The notes: generated by a model from the letters alone, not told the origin. Positions 26,025 through 35,668 are shown, numbered from the stretch's first letter. The stretch is DNA of 64,000 bases from Desulfocarbo indianensis (GCA_001184205.1 LBMP01000001.1:124001-188000); one strand, 5' to 3'. A program made the numbers and translations.

Positions 26025-26339
26025 CTAATCATTGACCTTGCGGGGCGGATTGACGATGTGGCGCACGTGACGGGCCGACAGCCCCCAACGCCGGGCCAGG
26101 CCGCGGATATTGGCGCCGTCGAACTCCCTCCTTATCACCTGGTTGCGCAGGGTTAAAAGCGCCCTTTCCAGTTTGGGGAAATACACGCTGGTTCCCGCGT
26201 AGATCCGGGCCAGGTTGATGGTGGACTCCACCCCGATCACCTCGGCCATTTCGCGGTAAACCTCGGGCAAATCCTGGGGTTGCACTTTGCGCATCCATCC
26301 GGGAACCAGCCTTTGATAATCCGTTTTCACAAAATCCAT
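26025..26339 (-). CDS. Mor-family transcription activator (Mu-like phage)
   Basis: 104 residues from the ATG at 26339, behind AAAGGTGG (ATG 26342 is equally in frame). It has the Mor pattern: LPEVYREMAEVIGVESTINLARIYAGTSVYFPK, a dimerisation region ending in the strand before LER, then a C-terminal helix-turn-helix (FDGANIRGLARRWGLSARHVRHIVN). Mor turns on the middle operon of phage Mu. Here it is the first gene of the minus-strand phage block, 200 bp upstream of the small membrane gene, and probably drives it. Confidence 0.75.
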   Translation of the reverse strand: MDFVKTDYQRLVPGWMRKVQPQDLPEVYREMAEVIGVESTINLARIYAGTSVYFPKLERALLTLRNQVIRREFDGANIRGLARRWGLSARHVRHIVNPPRKVND

Positions 26340-26418
26340 CATAACCACCTTTCTCAGCTCGCTGGTTGTGCTAGGCTCATGCCTTATTGGCAACAGGGGC
26401 GCAGGCAAGCGAGACGAT

Positions 26419-26841
26419 ATGTCTTTTAAAGTCATTTGTCAAGCACTAAATATATCCGTTATAGTCATACTGGGCTTGATCAAACGTCTCCTCCCCCTGC
26501 TCTCCTCGGCGGCCACACTCTGCGCCGGCTGCGTCACCCTACGGATCAATGAAACACCGGCCTGTTGGCCCCCGCCGGGGCCTTCCTCCGTTCCCTCGGG
26601 CCCCCAGTATTGGCATTTTGCCCTGGGCGCGGCCGTGGCGCTGGCCCTGGCCCTCATCTGGGGCGGACTGCGGGCGGGAGCCCTCCGGCCCAGGGCGCGA
26701 TCGCCGGAAATGACGCGGGAAGACCTGGCGCTTTTACGAACCGCCCGCGACGCGCTGGCCATGCTGACCCGCCGCCAGATCGCCCGCGTCTTCGGGGGAG
26801 CCGAGAAAACCTGGCCTCGGGAAAAGGAACGTCTGCCTTAG
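26419..26841 (+). CDS. Uncertain ORF divergent from the Mor gene
   Basis: A 140-residue open frame (ATG 26419; TTG 26476 is an alternative). It reads as a basic stretch plus a short hydrophobic start ending CAGC, a Pro-rich piece (WPPPGPSSVPSGP), one clear membrane segment (HFALGAAVALALALIWGG) and a charged tail. A possible promoter (TTGTCA 26436, 18 bp, TATAGT 26460) lies inside the first codons and favours the later start. It may be a phage membrane protein or spurious. Confidence 0.3.
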   Translation: MSFKVICQALNISVIVILGLIKRLLPLLSSAATLCAGCVTLRINETPACWPPPGPSSVPSGPQYWHFALGAAVALALALIWGGLRAGALRPRARSPEMTREDLALLRTARDALAMLTRRQIARVFGGAEKTWPREKERLP

Positions 26842-26921
26842 GCCCATCTTTCCGCTCGCAAGCCAGGTCCGTTTTGGTAGGATTAAAAACATCCGTCGCC
26901 AATGACTTCCCCTGAGGAAAA

Positions 26922-28973
26922 ATGCCTATCATGGAGCGGGTGAATACGCACCCCCTTGACCGGGACCTTTTATATCTGAACACCGCCCTGGCCGAGCTGG
27001 CCGGAGAGATACTCTCCGCCGCCAAGCTGAAAGATATTTCCCGCAAGGCGCTGGAACTGGCCTGCCGCTTGAGCGAGAGCCCCCTGGGCCTGGCCGGGGT
27101 GGCCGACGCGGCCCAGCGCCGCCTGGTCTCGGTCACCGTCACCCCGGAAATGTTCAATCAATGCAAGGTGGCCGAACCGGGCTCAATCCTGGATAAATCC
27201 TGGGGGCTCTGGCAGCGCGTCCTGGGCCGGGGCCAGGGCTATTTCAGTAACGATGTGGCCGGGGACAGCCTGAGCGCCGGCCCTCCCCAGGGCCATATCC
27301 CCATCAGCCGCTTCCTGGCCGCTCCCGCCGTGGTGCAGGGCGAGCTGGCCGGGGTGATCGCCGTGGCCAACGCCAAGCGCGATTACACCGAGCTGGACCT
27401 GGAGCGCCTCAGCCGCCTGGCCGCGCTGTACGCCCTGGCCATCCAGCAAAAACACTGGGAGCAAAAACTGCTCCGCTCCGAGGAACGCCACCGCCACCTG
27501 GTGGAAAACGCGGGCGAGGCCATCATGGTTTTCCAGGACGAGCGCCTCTGCCTGGCCAACTCCGCCGCGGAGAGCCTCCTGGGCATGGAGCCCCGGGCGC
27601 TGGCCGGAAAGCCCCTCAAGGAGCTGGTGCACCCCGAAGACCTGGCTTCGGTTCTGGCCCGCCACCGCAGCCGGCTGGCCGGTCAGCAAGCCTCCAGCGA
27701 TTCCCTGGTGCGCATGCTGCACGCAACCGGCAAGACGGTTTGGACCCAGTTCAACTCGGTGCGCATCTTTTGGGAAGGCCGTCCCGCGGTGCTCAGCTTC
27801 GGCCGGGACGTAACCCGCCAGCGCCGTCTGGAGGAGCAGGCCCGCCAGCGCCAGCAATTGAACACCCTGGGCGCCCTGGCCTCGGGCGTGGCCCACGATC
27901 TCAACAGCTCCCTGGGCGTGGTCTTGGGCAACCTGGAAATGATAGCCGACGACCTGGGGCTGGAGCACGGCAGCCTGCGCAGCCTGAACCGCGCCATGCA
28001 GGCCGCCCGCCGCTCCAGGGACCTGGTCCGCCAGATTCTGGCCTTCAAGCGCCTCTCCCCGGCCGAGCCCCAGCCGCTAGCCATGAAAGGCATGGTGGAG
28101 GAGGCCCTGAATCTCATGTCCGCCTCCCTGCCCCAGCAGGTCCGCCTGCGCCTGGAGCTGGAGGCCGGCGGCCTGGTGCTGGCCGACGCCACCCAGATAC
28201 ATCAGGTGATTATCAATCTTTGCCTCAACGCGGCCCAGGCCATGGAGCCCAAGGGAGGCGAACTGCGGGTGGCCCTGCGCCAGGCGGAAATCAACGGCGG
28301 CGAAGCGGCCCGCCTGGACCTGGCGACCGGCCCCTATATCAAGCTCACGGTCAGCGACCAGGGATGCGGCATGACCGGCGCGGTTCTCGCCCGGGCCTTC
28401 GAGCCCTTTTACACCACCAAAGCGCCCGGCCAGGGCAGCGGCCTGGGCTTGAGCATCGTGAGCGGCATCGTGGGGGAGCACGGCGGCGCGGTGGAGGCGC
28501 AGAGCCAACCGGAGCGGGGAAGCGTGTTCAGCGTGCTGCTGCCGCTATTCGAGGGCGAGGCCGCCCCCCAAAAGACCGAGCCCGGCCAGGCCCCGGCCGG
28601 ACAGGGCGAGCGCCTGGCCCTGGTCGACGACTTGAAAGACTATCTGGTCACTCAAAAGAAGCTCCTGGAGCGGCAAGGGTACCGGGTCACCACTTTCCAA
28701 GACCCGCTGGAGGCGCTGGCGGCCGTCGCCGCGGCCCCCAGGGATTGGGATTTGATCATCACCGATTTCAACATGCCGGGGCTCACCGGTCTGGAACTGA
28801 TCCAAAAGCTGCCCCCGGCCACAAGGCCGCCGGTGATCATCTGCACCGGTTATGGCGATGTCTTGACACCGCAGGACGCCAAGGCGGCCGGCGCGGCCGA
28901 TCTTTTGATCAAGCCGGTGGAGCTGAAGCGGCTGGCCCGGGCGGTGCGCCGGGCCCTGGAACTGAAAACCTGA
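26922..28973 (+). CDS. Hybrid sensor histidine kinase (GAF-PAS-HisKA-HATPase-REC)
   Basis: 683 residues, cytosolic. GAF-like sensor (~20-175, with FLAAPAVVQGELAGVIAVAN), PAS (~185-300), dimerisation/phospho-acceptor with His325 in GVAHDLNSSLG, ATPase with N box (INLCLNAAQAM), G1 (DQGCGM), F and G2 (GSGLGLSIVSGIV), then a receiver (~572-683) with VDD, Asp in ITDFNMPG, CTGYG and LIKPVE. GAGGA precedes the ATG at 26922. It lies 20 bp upstream of a sigma54-type response regulator, its likely partner. The signal is unknown. Confidence 0.92.
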   Translation: MPIMERVNTHPLDRDLLYLNTALAELAGEILSAAKLKDISRKALELACRLSESPLGLAGVADAAQRRLVSVTVTPEMFNQCKVAEPGSILDKSWGLWQRVLGRGQGYFSNDVAGDSLSAGPPQGHIPISRFLAAPAVVQGELAGVIAVANAKRDYTELDLERLSRLAALYALAIQQKHWEQKLLRSEERHRHLVENAGEAIMVFQDERLCLANSAAESLLGMEPRALAGKPLKELVHPEDLASVLARHRSRLAGQQASSDSLVRMLHATGKTVWTQFNSVRIFWEGRPAVLSFGRDVTRQRRLEEQARQRQQLNTLGALASGVAHDLNSSLGVVLGNLEMIADDLGLEHGSLRSLNRAMQAARRSRDLVRQILAFKRLSPAEPQPLAMKGMVEEALNLMSASLPQQVRLRLELEAGGLVLADATQIHQVIINLCLNAAQAMEPKGGELRVALRQAEINGGEAARLDLATGPYIKLTVSDQGCGMTGAVLARAFEPFYTTKAPGQGSGLGLSIVSGIVGEHGGAVEAQSQPERGSVFSVLLPLFEGEAAPQKTEPGQAPAGQGERLALVDDLKDYLVTQKKLLERQGYRVTTFQDPLEALAAVAAAPRDWDLIITDFNMPGLTGLELIQKLPPATRPPVIICTGYGDVLTPQDAKAAGAADLLIKPVELKRLARAVRRALELKT

Positions 28974-28993
28974 AGGCTCCCCAGGGAGGCGGT

Positions 28994-30361
<1,368 letters not shown>

Positions 30362-30386
30362 AGCCCCGCGAAATCAGCCAGCAAAA

Positions 30387-30419
30387 AGGCCAGCCCGGAG
30401 GGTTCTCCCAGGCTGGCCT
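30387..30419 (-). terminator. Terminator after the DVU0772-like gene
   Basis: AGGCCAGCC and GGCTGGCCT form a 9-bp stem. On the minus strand it is followed by TTTTTG. It serves the minus-strand gene and may also stop the plus-strand regulator transcript. Confidence 0.75.
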
Positions 30420-30442
30420 GACGCATATTCTCTGGCCGCCGC

Positions 30443-30814
30443 CTAGTGGATGGTGGCCTCCAGGCCCAGCTCCGCCCGCAGCCAATCCCGTATCTCGTCG
30501 GTGAGGGCGTACACCCCCTTGTGTCCGCCCCAGTGCTCCTGGAATTCGCGGGCCAGGGAGGGCGGCAATTGGATCGCGGCCAGTTCCTCGGAGCCTTGGG
30601 TGTCGCGCCGCACCAAATGCACCAACGGCCCGTTTTCCCAAGAATAAACCACGAAATAATACGACACGTCGCCCGGTCCCTTGACCATGCGGACGCCGTG
30701 GTTCCAGCCGTTGCCCCATTCCAGATAAAGCGAAACCGCCTTTTCCGGGGTCATTTCCCAATCGATTTCGTTGAGCAGCCTCTTGTTTTCGCGTATTTCC
30801 TGCAAAGCCAACAT
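30443..30814 (-). CDS. DVU0772-family conserved hypothetical protein
   Basis: 123 residues from the ATG at 30814, with AAGGAGA at the right distance; the longer open frame upstream is not supported. Conserved-looking core IDWEMTPEKAVSLYLEWGNGW, then VSYYFVVYSWENGP and a C-terminal helix (EIRDWLRAELG). I recognise the opening as that of a small protein family found in Desulfovibrio-type bacteria with no known role. It has its own promoter region with a 13-bp palindrome and its own terminator. Confidence 0.6.
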   Translation of the reverse strand: MLALQEIRENKRLLNEIDWEMTPEKAVSLYLEWGNGWNHGVRMVKGPGDVSYYFVVYSWENGPLVHLVRRDTQGSEELAAIQLPPSLAREFQEHWGGHKGVYALTDEIRDWLRAELGLEATIH

Positions 30815-30867
30815 GGCGGACTTCTCCTTGCCGTGGTTTTGTCTAGTTATCTGGTAATTATTATAGT

Positions 30868-30880
30868 AACGATTATCGTT
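30868..30880. promoter_or_regulatory. 13-bp palindrome upstream of the DVU0772-like gene
   Basis: AACGATTATCGTT is a perfect inverted repeat (AACGAT-T-ATCGTT) about 55 bp upstream of the start, in an AT-rich island of otherwise GC-rich DNA. It looks like an operator; the regulator is unknown. Confidence 0.45.
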
Positions 30881-30937
30881 CGCGGCAAGCTTTTGCTCCG
30901 CTTGAGCCGGGCCGGCGGCGGCGGCCCCCAAACAAAA

Positions 30938-30968
30938 AAGGCGGGGACCCCGCCGGGGACCCCGCCTT
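30938..30968 (-). terminator. Terminator after trpB2
   Basis: AAGGCGGGG and CCCCGCCTT, with further pairing of the inner GGGGACC/ACCCC parts, form a strong stem followed on the minus strand by TTTTTTG. It lies just past the trpB2 stop. Confidence 0.8.
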
Positions 30969-30989
30969 ATCCTTCGCAATTATTGTCTT

Positions 30990-32354
30990 TTAGCCGATCT
31001 TGGGCAGGCCCTCCAAGGCTTTGAGGGCCCGCTGAATCTCCTCCTCGGGCAGCTCGTAACGGGTGAGCTTGCCGGAGAGATAGGCGTCGTAGGCGGCCAT
31101 GTCCACCAGGCCGTGGCCCGACCAGTTGAACAGGATGTTCTTGGCCTTGCCCTCTTCCTTGGCCTGCTTGGCCACCTCCACCACGCAGGCTATGGCGTGG
31201 TTGGTCTCGGGCGCGGGGATAAAGCCCTCGGTGCGGGCGAACATGATGCCCGCCTCGAAGGTGGCGATCTGGTCGTAGGCCCTGGGCTCCACCAGCTTCA
31301 GGTTCACCGCGTGGCTGACCATGGGGGCCATGCCGTGGTAGCGCAGGCCGCCGGCGTGGATGGGGGCGGGCACGAAATCGTGGCCCAGGGTGTGCATGGG
31401 CAACAGCGGCGTGGTCTGGTTGGTGTCGCCGAAGTCGTAGCCGTAGGGGCCTCTGGTGAGGGTGGGGCAGGAGGTGGGCTCGGCCGCGATCACCTGGATT
31501 TCCTTGCCCGCGATCTTGTCGGCCAGGAAGGGGAAGGCCAGGCCCGCGAAGTTGGAGCCGCCGCCCGCGCAGCCGATGATCACGTCGGGATACGCGCCGA
31601 TGGTCTCCATCTGCTTTTTGGCCTCCTGGCCGATCACGGTCTGATGCAATAGCACGTGGTTGAGCACCGAACCCAGGGAATAGCGGGTGTCGTCGCGCTG
31701 CACCGCCTCCTCGATGGCCTCGCTGATGGCGATGCCCAGGGAGCCGGGGCTGTCCGGGTCCTTGGCCAGAATCTTGCGGCCGGCCTCGGTGGTGTCGGTG
31801 GGCGAGGCCACGCATTCGGCCCCCCAGGTCTGCATCATGAGGCGGCGGTAGGGCTTCTGGTTGAAGGAAACCTTGACCATGTAGACTTTGCAGGTCAAGC
31901 CGAACTGCTGGCAGGCGAAGCTCAGGGCGCTGCCCCACTGGCCGGCCCCGGTTTCGGTGCAGATGCTTTTTACGCCGAACTCTTTATTGTAATAGGCCTG
32001 GGCCACCGCCGTGTTGGGCTTGTGGGAGCCGGCCGGGCTCACGCCCTCGTTCTTGAAATAGATCTGGCCCGGATAGTCCAGCGCCTTTTCCAACCCCGTG
32101 GCCCGGTAGAGGGGCGAGGGACGCCACATGCGGTAGATCTCCAGCACTTCCTGGGGGATGTCCACCCAGCGCTGGGTGGTCATCTCCTGCTCCACCAGGT
32201 TCATGGGGAAGATGGGGGCGAAATCCTCGGGAGTGGGCGGCTGGCCGGTGCCGGGATGCAGGGGCGGGGGCATGGGCGTGGGGAAATCGGCGTTCAGGTT
32301 GTACCACTGCTTGGGAATGAACTCCTCGCCCAAAAACACTTTCTTGACAGCCAT
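30990..32354 (-). CDS. trpB: Tryptophan synthase beta chain, TrpB2 type
   Basis: 454 residues from the ATG at 32354 behind AGGAGG. PLP Lys112 sits in [10 protein letters not shown] and the phosphate loop is [11 protein letters not shown]. Length (~450 rather than ~400) and the extended N-terminal region with [15 protein letters not shown] are those of the TrpB2 branch. It joins indole and serine to tryptophan, probably salvaging free indole because no trpA lies next to it. Upstream are a Trp-rich leader ORF and an attenuator, so expression follows Trp-tRNA supply. Confidence 0.93.
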   Translation of the reverse strand: MAVKKVFLGEEFIPKQWYNLNADFPTPMPPPLHPGTGQPPTPEDFAPIFPMNLVEQEMTTQRWVDIPQEVLEIYRMWRPSPLYRATGLEKALDYPGQIYFKNEGVSPAGSHKPNTAVAQAYYNKEFGVKSICTETGAGQWGSALSFACQQFGLTCKVYMVKVSFNQKPYRRLMMQTWGAECVASPTDTTEAGRKILAKDPDSPGSLGIAISEAIEEAVQRDDTRYSLGSVLNHVLLHQTVIGQEAKKQMETIGAYPDVIIGCAGGGSNFAGLAFPFLADKIAGKEIQVIAAEPTSCPTLTRGPYGYDFGDTNQTTPLLPMHTLGHDFVPAPIHAGGLRYHGMAPMVSHAVNLKLVEPRAYDQIATFEAGIMFARTEGFIPAPETNHAIACVVEVAKQAKEEGKAKNILFNWSGHGLVDMAAYDAYLSGKLTRYELPEEEIQRALKALEGLPKIG

Positions 32355-32661
32355 GGGGTAATCCTCCTGCTTGGTTTGGCCCTGGTCCCTTTTAAGTCGC
32401 CATGCCTTGGCATGGGGAGGCAGGGCTGTAATGCCTTGGTCCCTACGCCGTTGGCGGCAAATGGCCGCAAGCGGCGGAGACCCAGGGTGGGATGGCCGGC
32501 CAGGTCCGCTCTGGTGTTCGATCCGTGGTTGCCGGAACGATAAGCGACGGAGGAAGCGCGAGCCGTCCCTTTGCCTTTTCCGGCGCCTGCAAAGGGGGCT
32601 CTCCAACAGCGGCTGTCAGCATGGTTCTGGAAGGAACCGGACCGGGCCCGCCCAAGAATAA
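32355..32661 (-). other. Untranslated leader between attenuator and trpB2
   Basis: About 300 bp without a convincing gene. One hairpin stands out: CCCTTTGC and GCAAAGGG (8-bp stem) around 32568-32597. I see no second terminator and no known riboswitch. The length is unusual for a classical trp attenuator. Confidence 0.4.
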
Positions 32662-32688
32662 AGCGGGCCCCGCTGGGGGAGGCCCGCT
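32662..32688 (-). terminator. Transcription attenuator of trpB2
   Basis: AGCGGGCC and GGCCCGCT form an 8-bp stem followed by TTATTCTT on the minus strand. It lies between the Trp leader peptide and trpB2. The 5' arm and loop (32675-32683, GCCTCCCCC on the minus strand) are perfectly complementary over 9 bp to GGGGGAGGC in the leader ORF (32736-32744), an alternative pairing that would break up the terminator. Confidence 0.7.
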
Positions 32689-32720
32689 CTGTCTTAGGCG
32701 TCTTTAACTGTAAGCGACGC

Positions 32721-32804
32721 TTAGCACAAGGGCATGCCTCCCCCCGGCGACCAGCGCCACCACCAGAGAAGGACCATGCCGTTGTTTGCAGCGTTCTTAT
32801 ACAT
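32721..32804 (-). CDS. trpL: Trp leader peptide of the trpB2 attenuator
   Basis: A 27-codon ORF with Trp at positions 14, 15, 16 and 18 (WWWRW), preceded by GGAGAGA with a 6-nt spacer. Four Trp codons in five is the hallmark of a tryptophan-operon leader peptide. When charged tRNA-Trp is scarce a ribosome would stall there and allow the antiterminator to form. A terminator hairpin lies 33 bp beyond the stop codon and the controlled gene is trpB2. The peptide itself has no expected function. Confidence 0.85.
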   Translation of the reverse strand: MYKNAANNGMVLLWWWRWSPGGGMPLC

Positions 32805-32824
32805 TATCGCTCTCTCCGCCAAGC

Positions 32825-32854
32825 AACCTAGCAAAGCTGCGGCGTGCAAGTCAA
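32825..32854 (-). promoter_or_regulatory. Candidate promoter of the trpL-trpB2 unit
   Basis: TTGACT (32854-32849), an 18-bp spacer and TAGGTT (32830-32825) on the minus strand. A start near 32818 would leave a very short 5' leader before the ribosome site of the leader peptide. The -10 is imperfect. Confidence 0.35.
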
Positions 32855-32964
32855 GCCCCGCGATGCCTCGCCTGGCCGGCCAGGCCCGCCAAGGGCGTTT
32901 TTTTTGGGGGGGGCGGCCCGCCACGCCGGGCCGAGCCGGCCCCAACCAGGCTAGGGCCGGATTA

Positions 32965-34008
32965 TCAGAAGCGCACCGTGATGACGCCGGGTTTTTGGCT
33001 GGTGGCCCGGCCCACCGGCCAGCGGCCCAGGCCCAGCCGCTCCAGCATGGCCAGCGCCGTGTCCAGGCATTCCTCGTTTATGCCCATGAGCATGCCGCCG
33101 GAGGTCTGGGTATCGGCCAGGAGGTCCATGACGATGGCGTCCTCCGGGCCCTCCACCCGCACGGATTTGGAGCAGAAGTTGCGGTTGGCGTGGGAGCCGA
33201 TGGGCACCAGGCCCATGGAGGCCATCTCCCTGGCCTCCTCCAGGATGGGCACCGCGCCGGCTTCTATCTCCAGGCCCACCCCCGAGGCGCGGGCCATTTC
33301 CAGGGCGTGGCCCAGGAGGCCGAAGCCGGTGACGTCGGTGCCGCCGGTGACCGAGCAGGCGGTCATCACCTCCACCGCCGGGGCGTTTAAGGTGCTCATG
33401 AGCTCCACCGCCTGGGACACGGCCTGGGGGCTGGCCAGGCCGGCCTTCAAGGCGGTGGCGATCACCCCGGTGCCCAGGGGCTTGGTGAGCACCAGGCGCT
33501 GGCCGGGTTTTAGCCCGGCGTTGGTCACGATGCGCTCCGGATGCACCAGGCCGCTTACGCTGAGGCCGTATTTAAGCTCAGGGTCTTCCACCGAATGGCC
33601 GCCCACCAGGACCGCGCCCGCCTCGTGCACCTTTTCCTGGCCGCCGCGCAGTATCTCCCGGAAAACCTCGGGGGGCATGTCCTTGACCGGAAAGCAGCAT
33701 ATGTTCATGGCGCAGATGGGCCGCCCGCCCATGGCGTAGACGTCGGAAAGGGCGTTGGTGGCCGCGATCTGGCCGAAAAGATAGGGCTCGTTCACGATGG
33801 GGGTGAAGAAATCCACGGTCTGAATCAGGGCGAGCTGGTCCGAAAGGCGGTACACGCCGGCGTCGTCGGCGGTGCCCGCCCCCACCAGAAGGTTGGGGTC
33901 GCTCTCCACTGGCAGCCCTTCCAATATCGAGGCCAGGTCCCCTGGCCCGATCTTGGCGGCTCAACCAGCGGCGCGGGCCTTTTCGGCCAGCTTGAACTGG
34001 GAAGCCAT
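32965..34008 (-). CDS. selD: Selenophosphate synthase, selenocysteine-containing
   Basis: 347 residues when the in-frame TGA at 33963-33961 (codon 16) is read as selenocysteine: ATG 34008 behind GAGGAG, then ...RAAGUAAKIGPGDLASIL.... Position 16 is the catalytic Sec/Cys of SelD and Lys19 is the conserved catalytic Lys. Glycine-rich ATP-site segments follow (VDFFTPIVNEPYLFGQIAATNALSD, GGHSVEDPELKYG, GGTDVTGFGLLGH, SGGMLMGI). It makes selenophosphate from selenide and ATP for Sec-tRNA synthesis. A plain ORF call starts at 33924 and loses the first 28 codons. A bSECIS hairpin follows the UGA. Confidence 0.95.
33926..33951 (-). promoter_or_regulatory. bSECIS element of selD
   Basis: In the mRNA, AUCGGGCCAGG and CCUGGCCUCGAU form an 11-bp stem with one bulged U and a GGA apical loop. 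The stem begins 9 nt after the UGA and the loop lies ~20-23 nt after it, with a G first in the loop. These are the features expected of a bacterial SECIS recognised by SelB. Confidence 0.8.
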
Positions 34009-34026
34009 GGTTCTCCTCGTTTATGA

Positions 34027-34497
34027 TCAGCGCCGCAAAGTGGCGCGCAGACGATCCGGCTTTAATAATAACTGGAGAGCGGCCAGAGGGCCAGGGACCG
34101 CCAGGTCGGCGGCCAGGATGGCGGCGCCGGCCGCGCCCTCCTCGCCCACAACGGCGATGCCCAGGGCGGCGGCCTTCAGCATGAGCGCGTCGTTGGCCCC
34201 GTTGCCCAGGGCCGCCACCCGCTCCAGCCCCAGGCGCTCCACCAGGGCCAGCTTCTGGGCCCCTTCCCCGCCCGGCCCGATCACCTCCACCGCCACGCCG
34301 GGGCCGAAAAGACGGCCGGCGGTGCCGAAGGTATCGGCGGTTATCAAATGGCAGGAAAGGCCCCGGGAGAGTCGGTCCACGGCCTGGGCCACGCCGGGGG
34401 CCAGTTGGCCGTCCAGGGCCACGGTGCCGTTCAAGTCCAGGACCAGGTGTTCCAGCTCCAGGACCCGCCAGCCGGGGATTTCAATGGTCAGGGCCAA
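34027..34497 (-). CDS. HAD-family hydrolase (soluble P-type ATPase-like)
   Basis: 156 residues without membrane segments. HAD motif I reads LDLNGTVA, the Thr motif II is in HLITADTFG, the Lys is near GAQKLALVE, and motif IV is LGNGANDALML. It resembles the isolated phosphatase domain of P-type ATPases. Substrate unknown. It lies between the LysR regulator (3-bp gap) and selD (18-bp gap), so it is part of the selenium cassette. Confidence 0.75.
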   Translation of the reverse strand: MALTIEIPGWRVLELEHLVLDLNGTVALDGQLAPGVAQAVDRLSRGLSCHLITADTFGTAGRLFGPGVAVEVIGPGGEGAQKLALVERLGLERVAALGNGANDALMLKAAALGIAVVGEEGAAGAAILAADLAVPGPLAALQLLLKPDRLRATLRR

Positions 34498-34500
34498 GGT

Positions 34501-35412
34501 TCAAGCCGCCTGGTCGGCCTCTTCGCCGGGTTCGGCCAGGCAAAGGCCGATGAAGGCCTTGGCCGCGGGCGAGTGGGTGCGTTCCCGGCGGGTTATCAAA
34601 TAGAACTGGCGTTTCAGGTCCAGGCCTTCCACGTGCAGCTCCACCAAGCGGCCGGCGGCCATATCATCCATGATGGCCCGGCGGCTGAGGAAGCCGACCC
34701 CCACCTGGCAGCGCACCGCCATGAGAACCGCCAGGGAGGAGCCCATCTGCGCCCCCACGGTCAAATCCTCCAGGCTCAGACCCGCCTTGGCCAGCGCGCT
34801 TTCGAAAAAGGCCCGGGTGCCGCTGCCCGGCTCGCGCAGCACGATGGGGGTGGTGGCGAGGTCGCTCAGGGTGGCCTGGCGGCCGTCCAGGGGATGACCC
34901 GGCCAGGCGGCCAGGCAGACCGTGTCGTCCATGATGGGGGTGCATATCAGGCGTTCGTCCTTGGCCGCCGCGCCCACCACGCCGGCCTCCAGCTTGCCGG
35001 CGAGCACCCCCTGGGAAATCTCGCTGGTGTCGCCCACCTCCACCGTGACCCTGACTTCCGGGTGCAGGAGCCGGAAGCGCCCCACCATCTCGGGCAGCAC
35101 GTAATGGGCCGGAATGGTGGAGCCGCCCACCACCAGGCTGCCCCGCAGGCGGCCCAGGAAGGCGTCCACCGCGGAAGTGGCCTCGTCCACCATGTAAAGA
35201 ATGCGCACGGCGTATTCATAGAGCAGCTCGGCCGCGCTGGTGGGCAGTATCTCCCTGCCCAGGCGGTCGAAAAGCGGCACGCCTATCTCCTCTTCCAGGG
35301 TCTTGATGTGCCCGCTCACCGTGGGCTGGCTCAGCAACACCTCATCGGCCGCCCTGGAGAAGGATTTGCACTCATACACTTTGGCGAAAACCTGCAAGCG
35401 CCTTAAATCCAT
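34501..35412 (-). CDS. LysR-family regulator, selenium-associated type
   Basis: 303 residues. An N-terminal winged HTH (MDLRRLQVFAKVYECKSFSRAADEVLLSQPTVSGHIKTLEEEIG) and a two-lobed inducer-binding domain (~90-290). A LysR subgroup is known next to selD and selenoprotein genes in anaerobes, and this one heads a LysR-HAD-selD cassette in which the genes nearly touch. It may respond to selenium status and act on its own operon. The effector is unknown. Confidence 0.82.
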   Translation of the reverse strand: MDLRRLQVFAKVYECKSFSRAADEVLLSQPTVSGHIKTLEEEIGVPLFDRLGREILPTSAAELLYEYAVRILYMVDEATSAVDAFLGRLRGSLVVGGSTIPAHYVLPEMVGRFRLLHPEVRVTVEVGDTSEISQGVLAGKLEAGVVGAAAKDERLICTPIMDDTVCLAAWPGHPLDGRQATLSDLATTPIVLREPGSGTRAFFESALAKAGLSLEDLTVGAQMGSSLAVLMAVRCQVGVGFLSRRAIMDDMAAGRLVELHVEGLDLKRQFYLITRRERTHSPAAKAFIGLCLAEPGEEADQAA

Positions 35413-35668
35413 GGGGCACTACACCTATCGGAAATATCTTGTTTCACTTATCGGCCTAACAAAGAATAACAAGGCAAAGCGGAATCCGTCAAGGCCAACT
35501 TATTACCACGGCGGCATAATCCCCGTTCCGCCCCCCCCGAGCTGTCTTGCCGGCCAGTCCATCCCACGATCCCCCGCTGGCAAGCCGGGCCGGGCGGGCG
35601 CGCGGCGGCCCGGCCGCCCGCAGGCTCCTGACTAAATTGACATTAATAAACGATGACTTGGGTTTTGG

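Noticed and set aside
30838-30900. Fur box in the promoter region of the DVU0772-like gene
   Set aside because: Only scattered GATnAT triplets match; the palindrome has different half sites from the Fur consensus.
32505-32535. GTTCGATCC, resembling a tRNA T-loop, near selD
   Set aside because: The flanking bases do not pair into a T arm and no acceptor stem or anticodon arm can be drawn, so it is not a tRNA (including tRNA-Sec).
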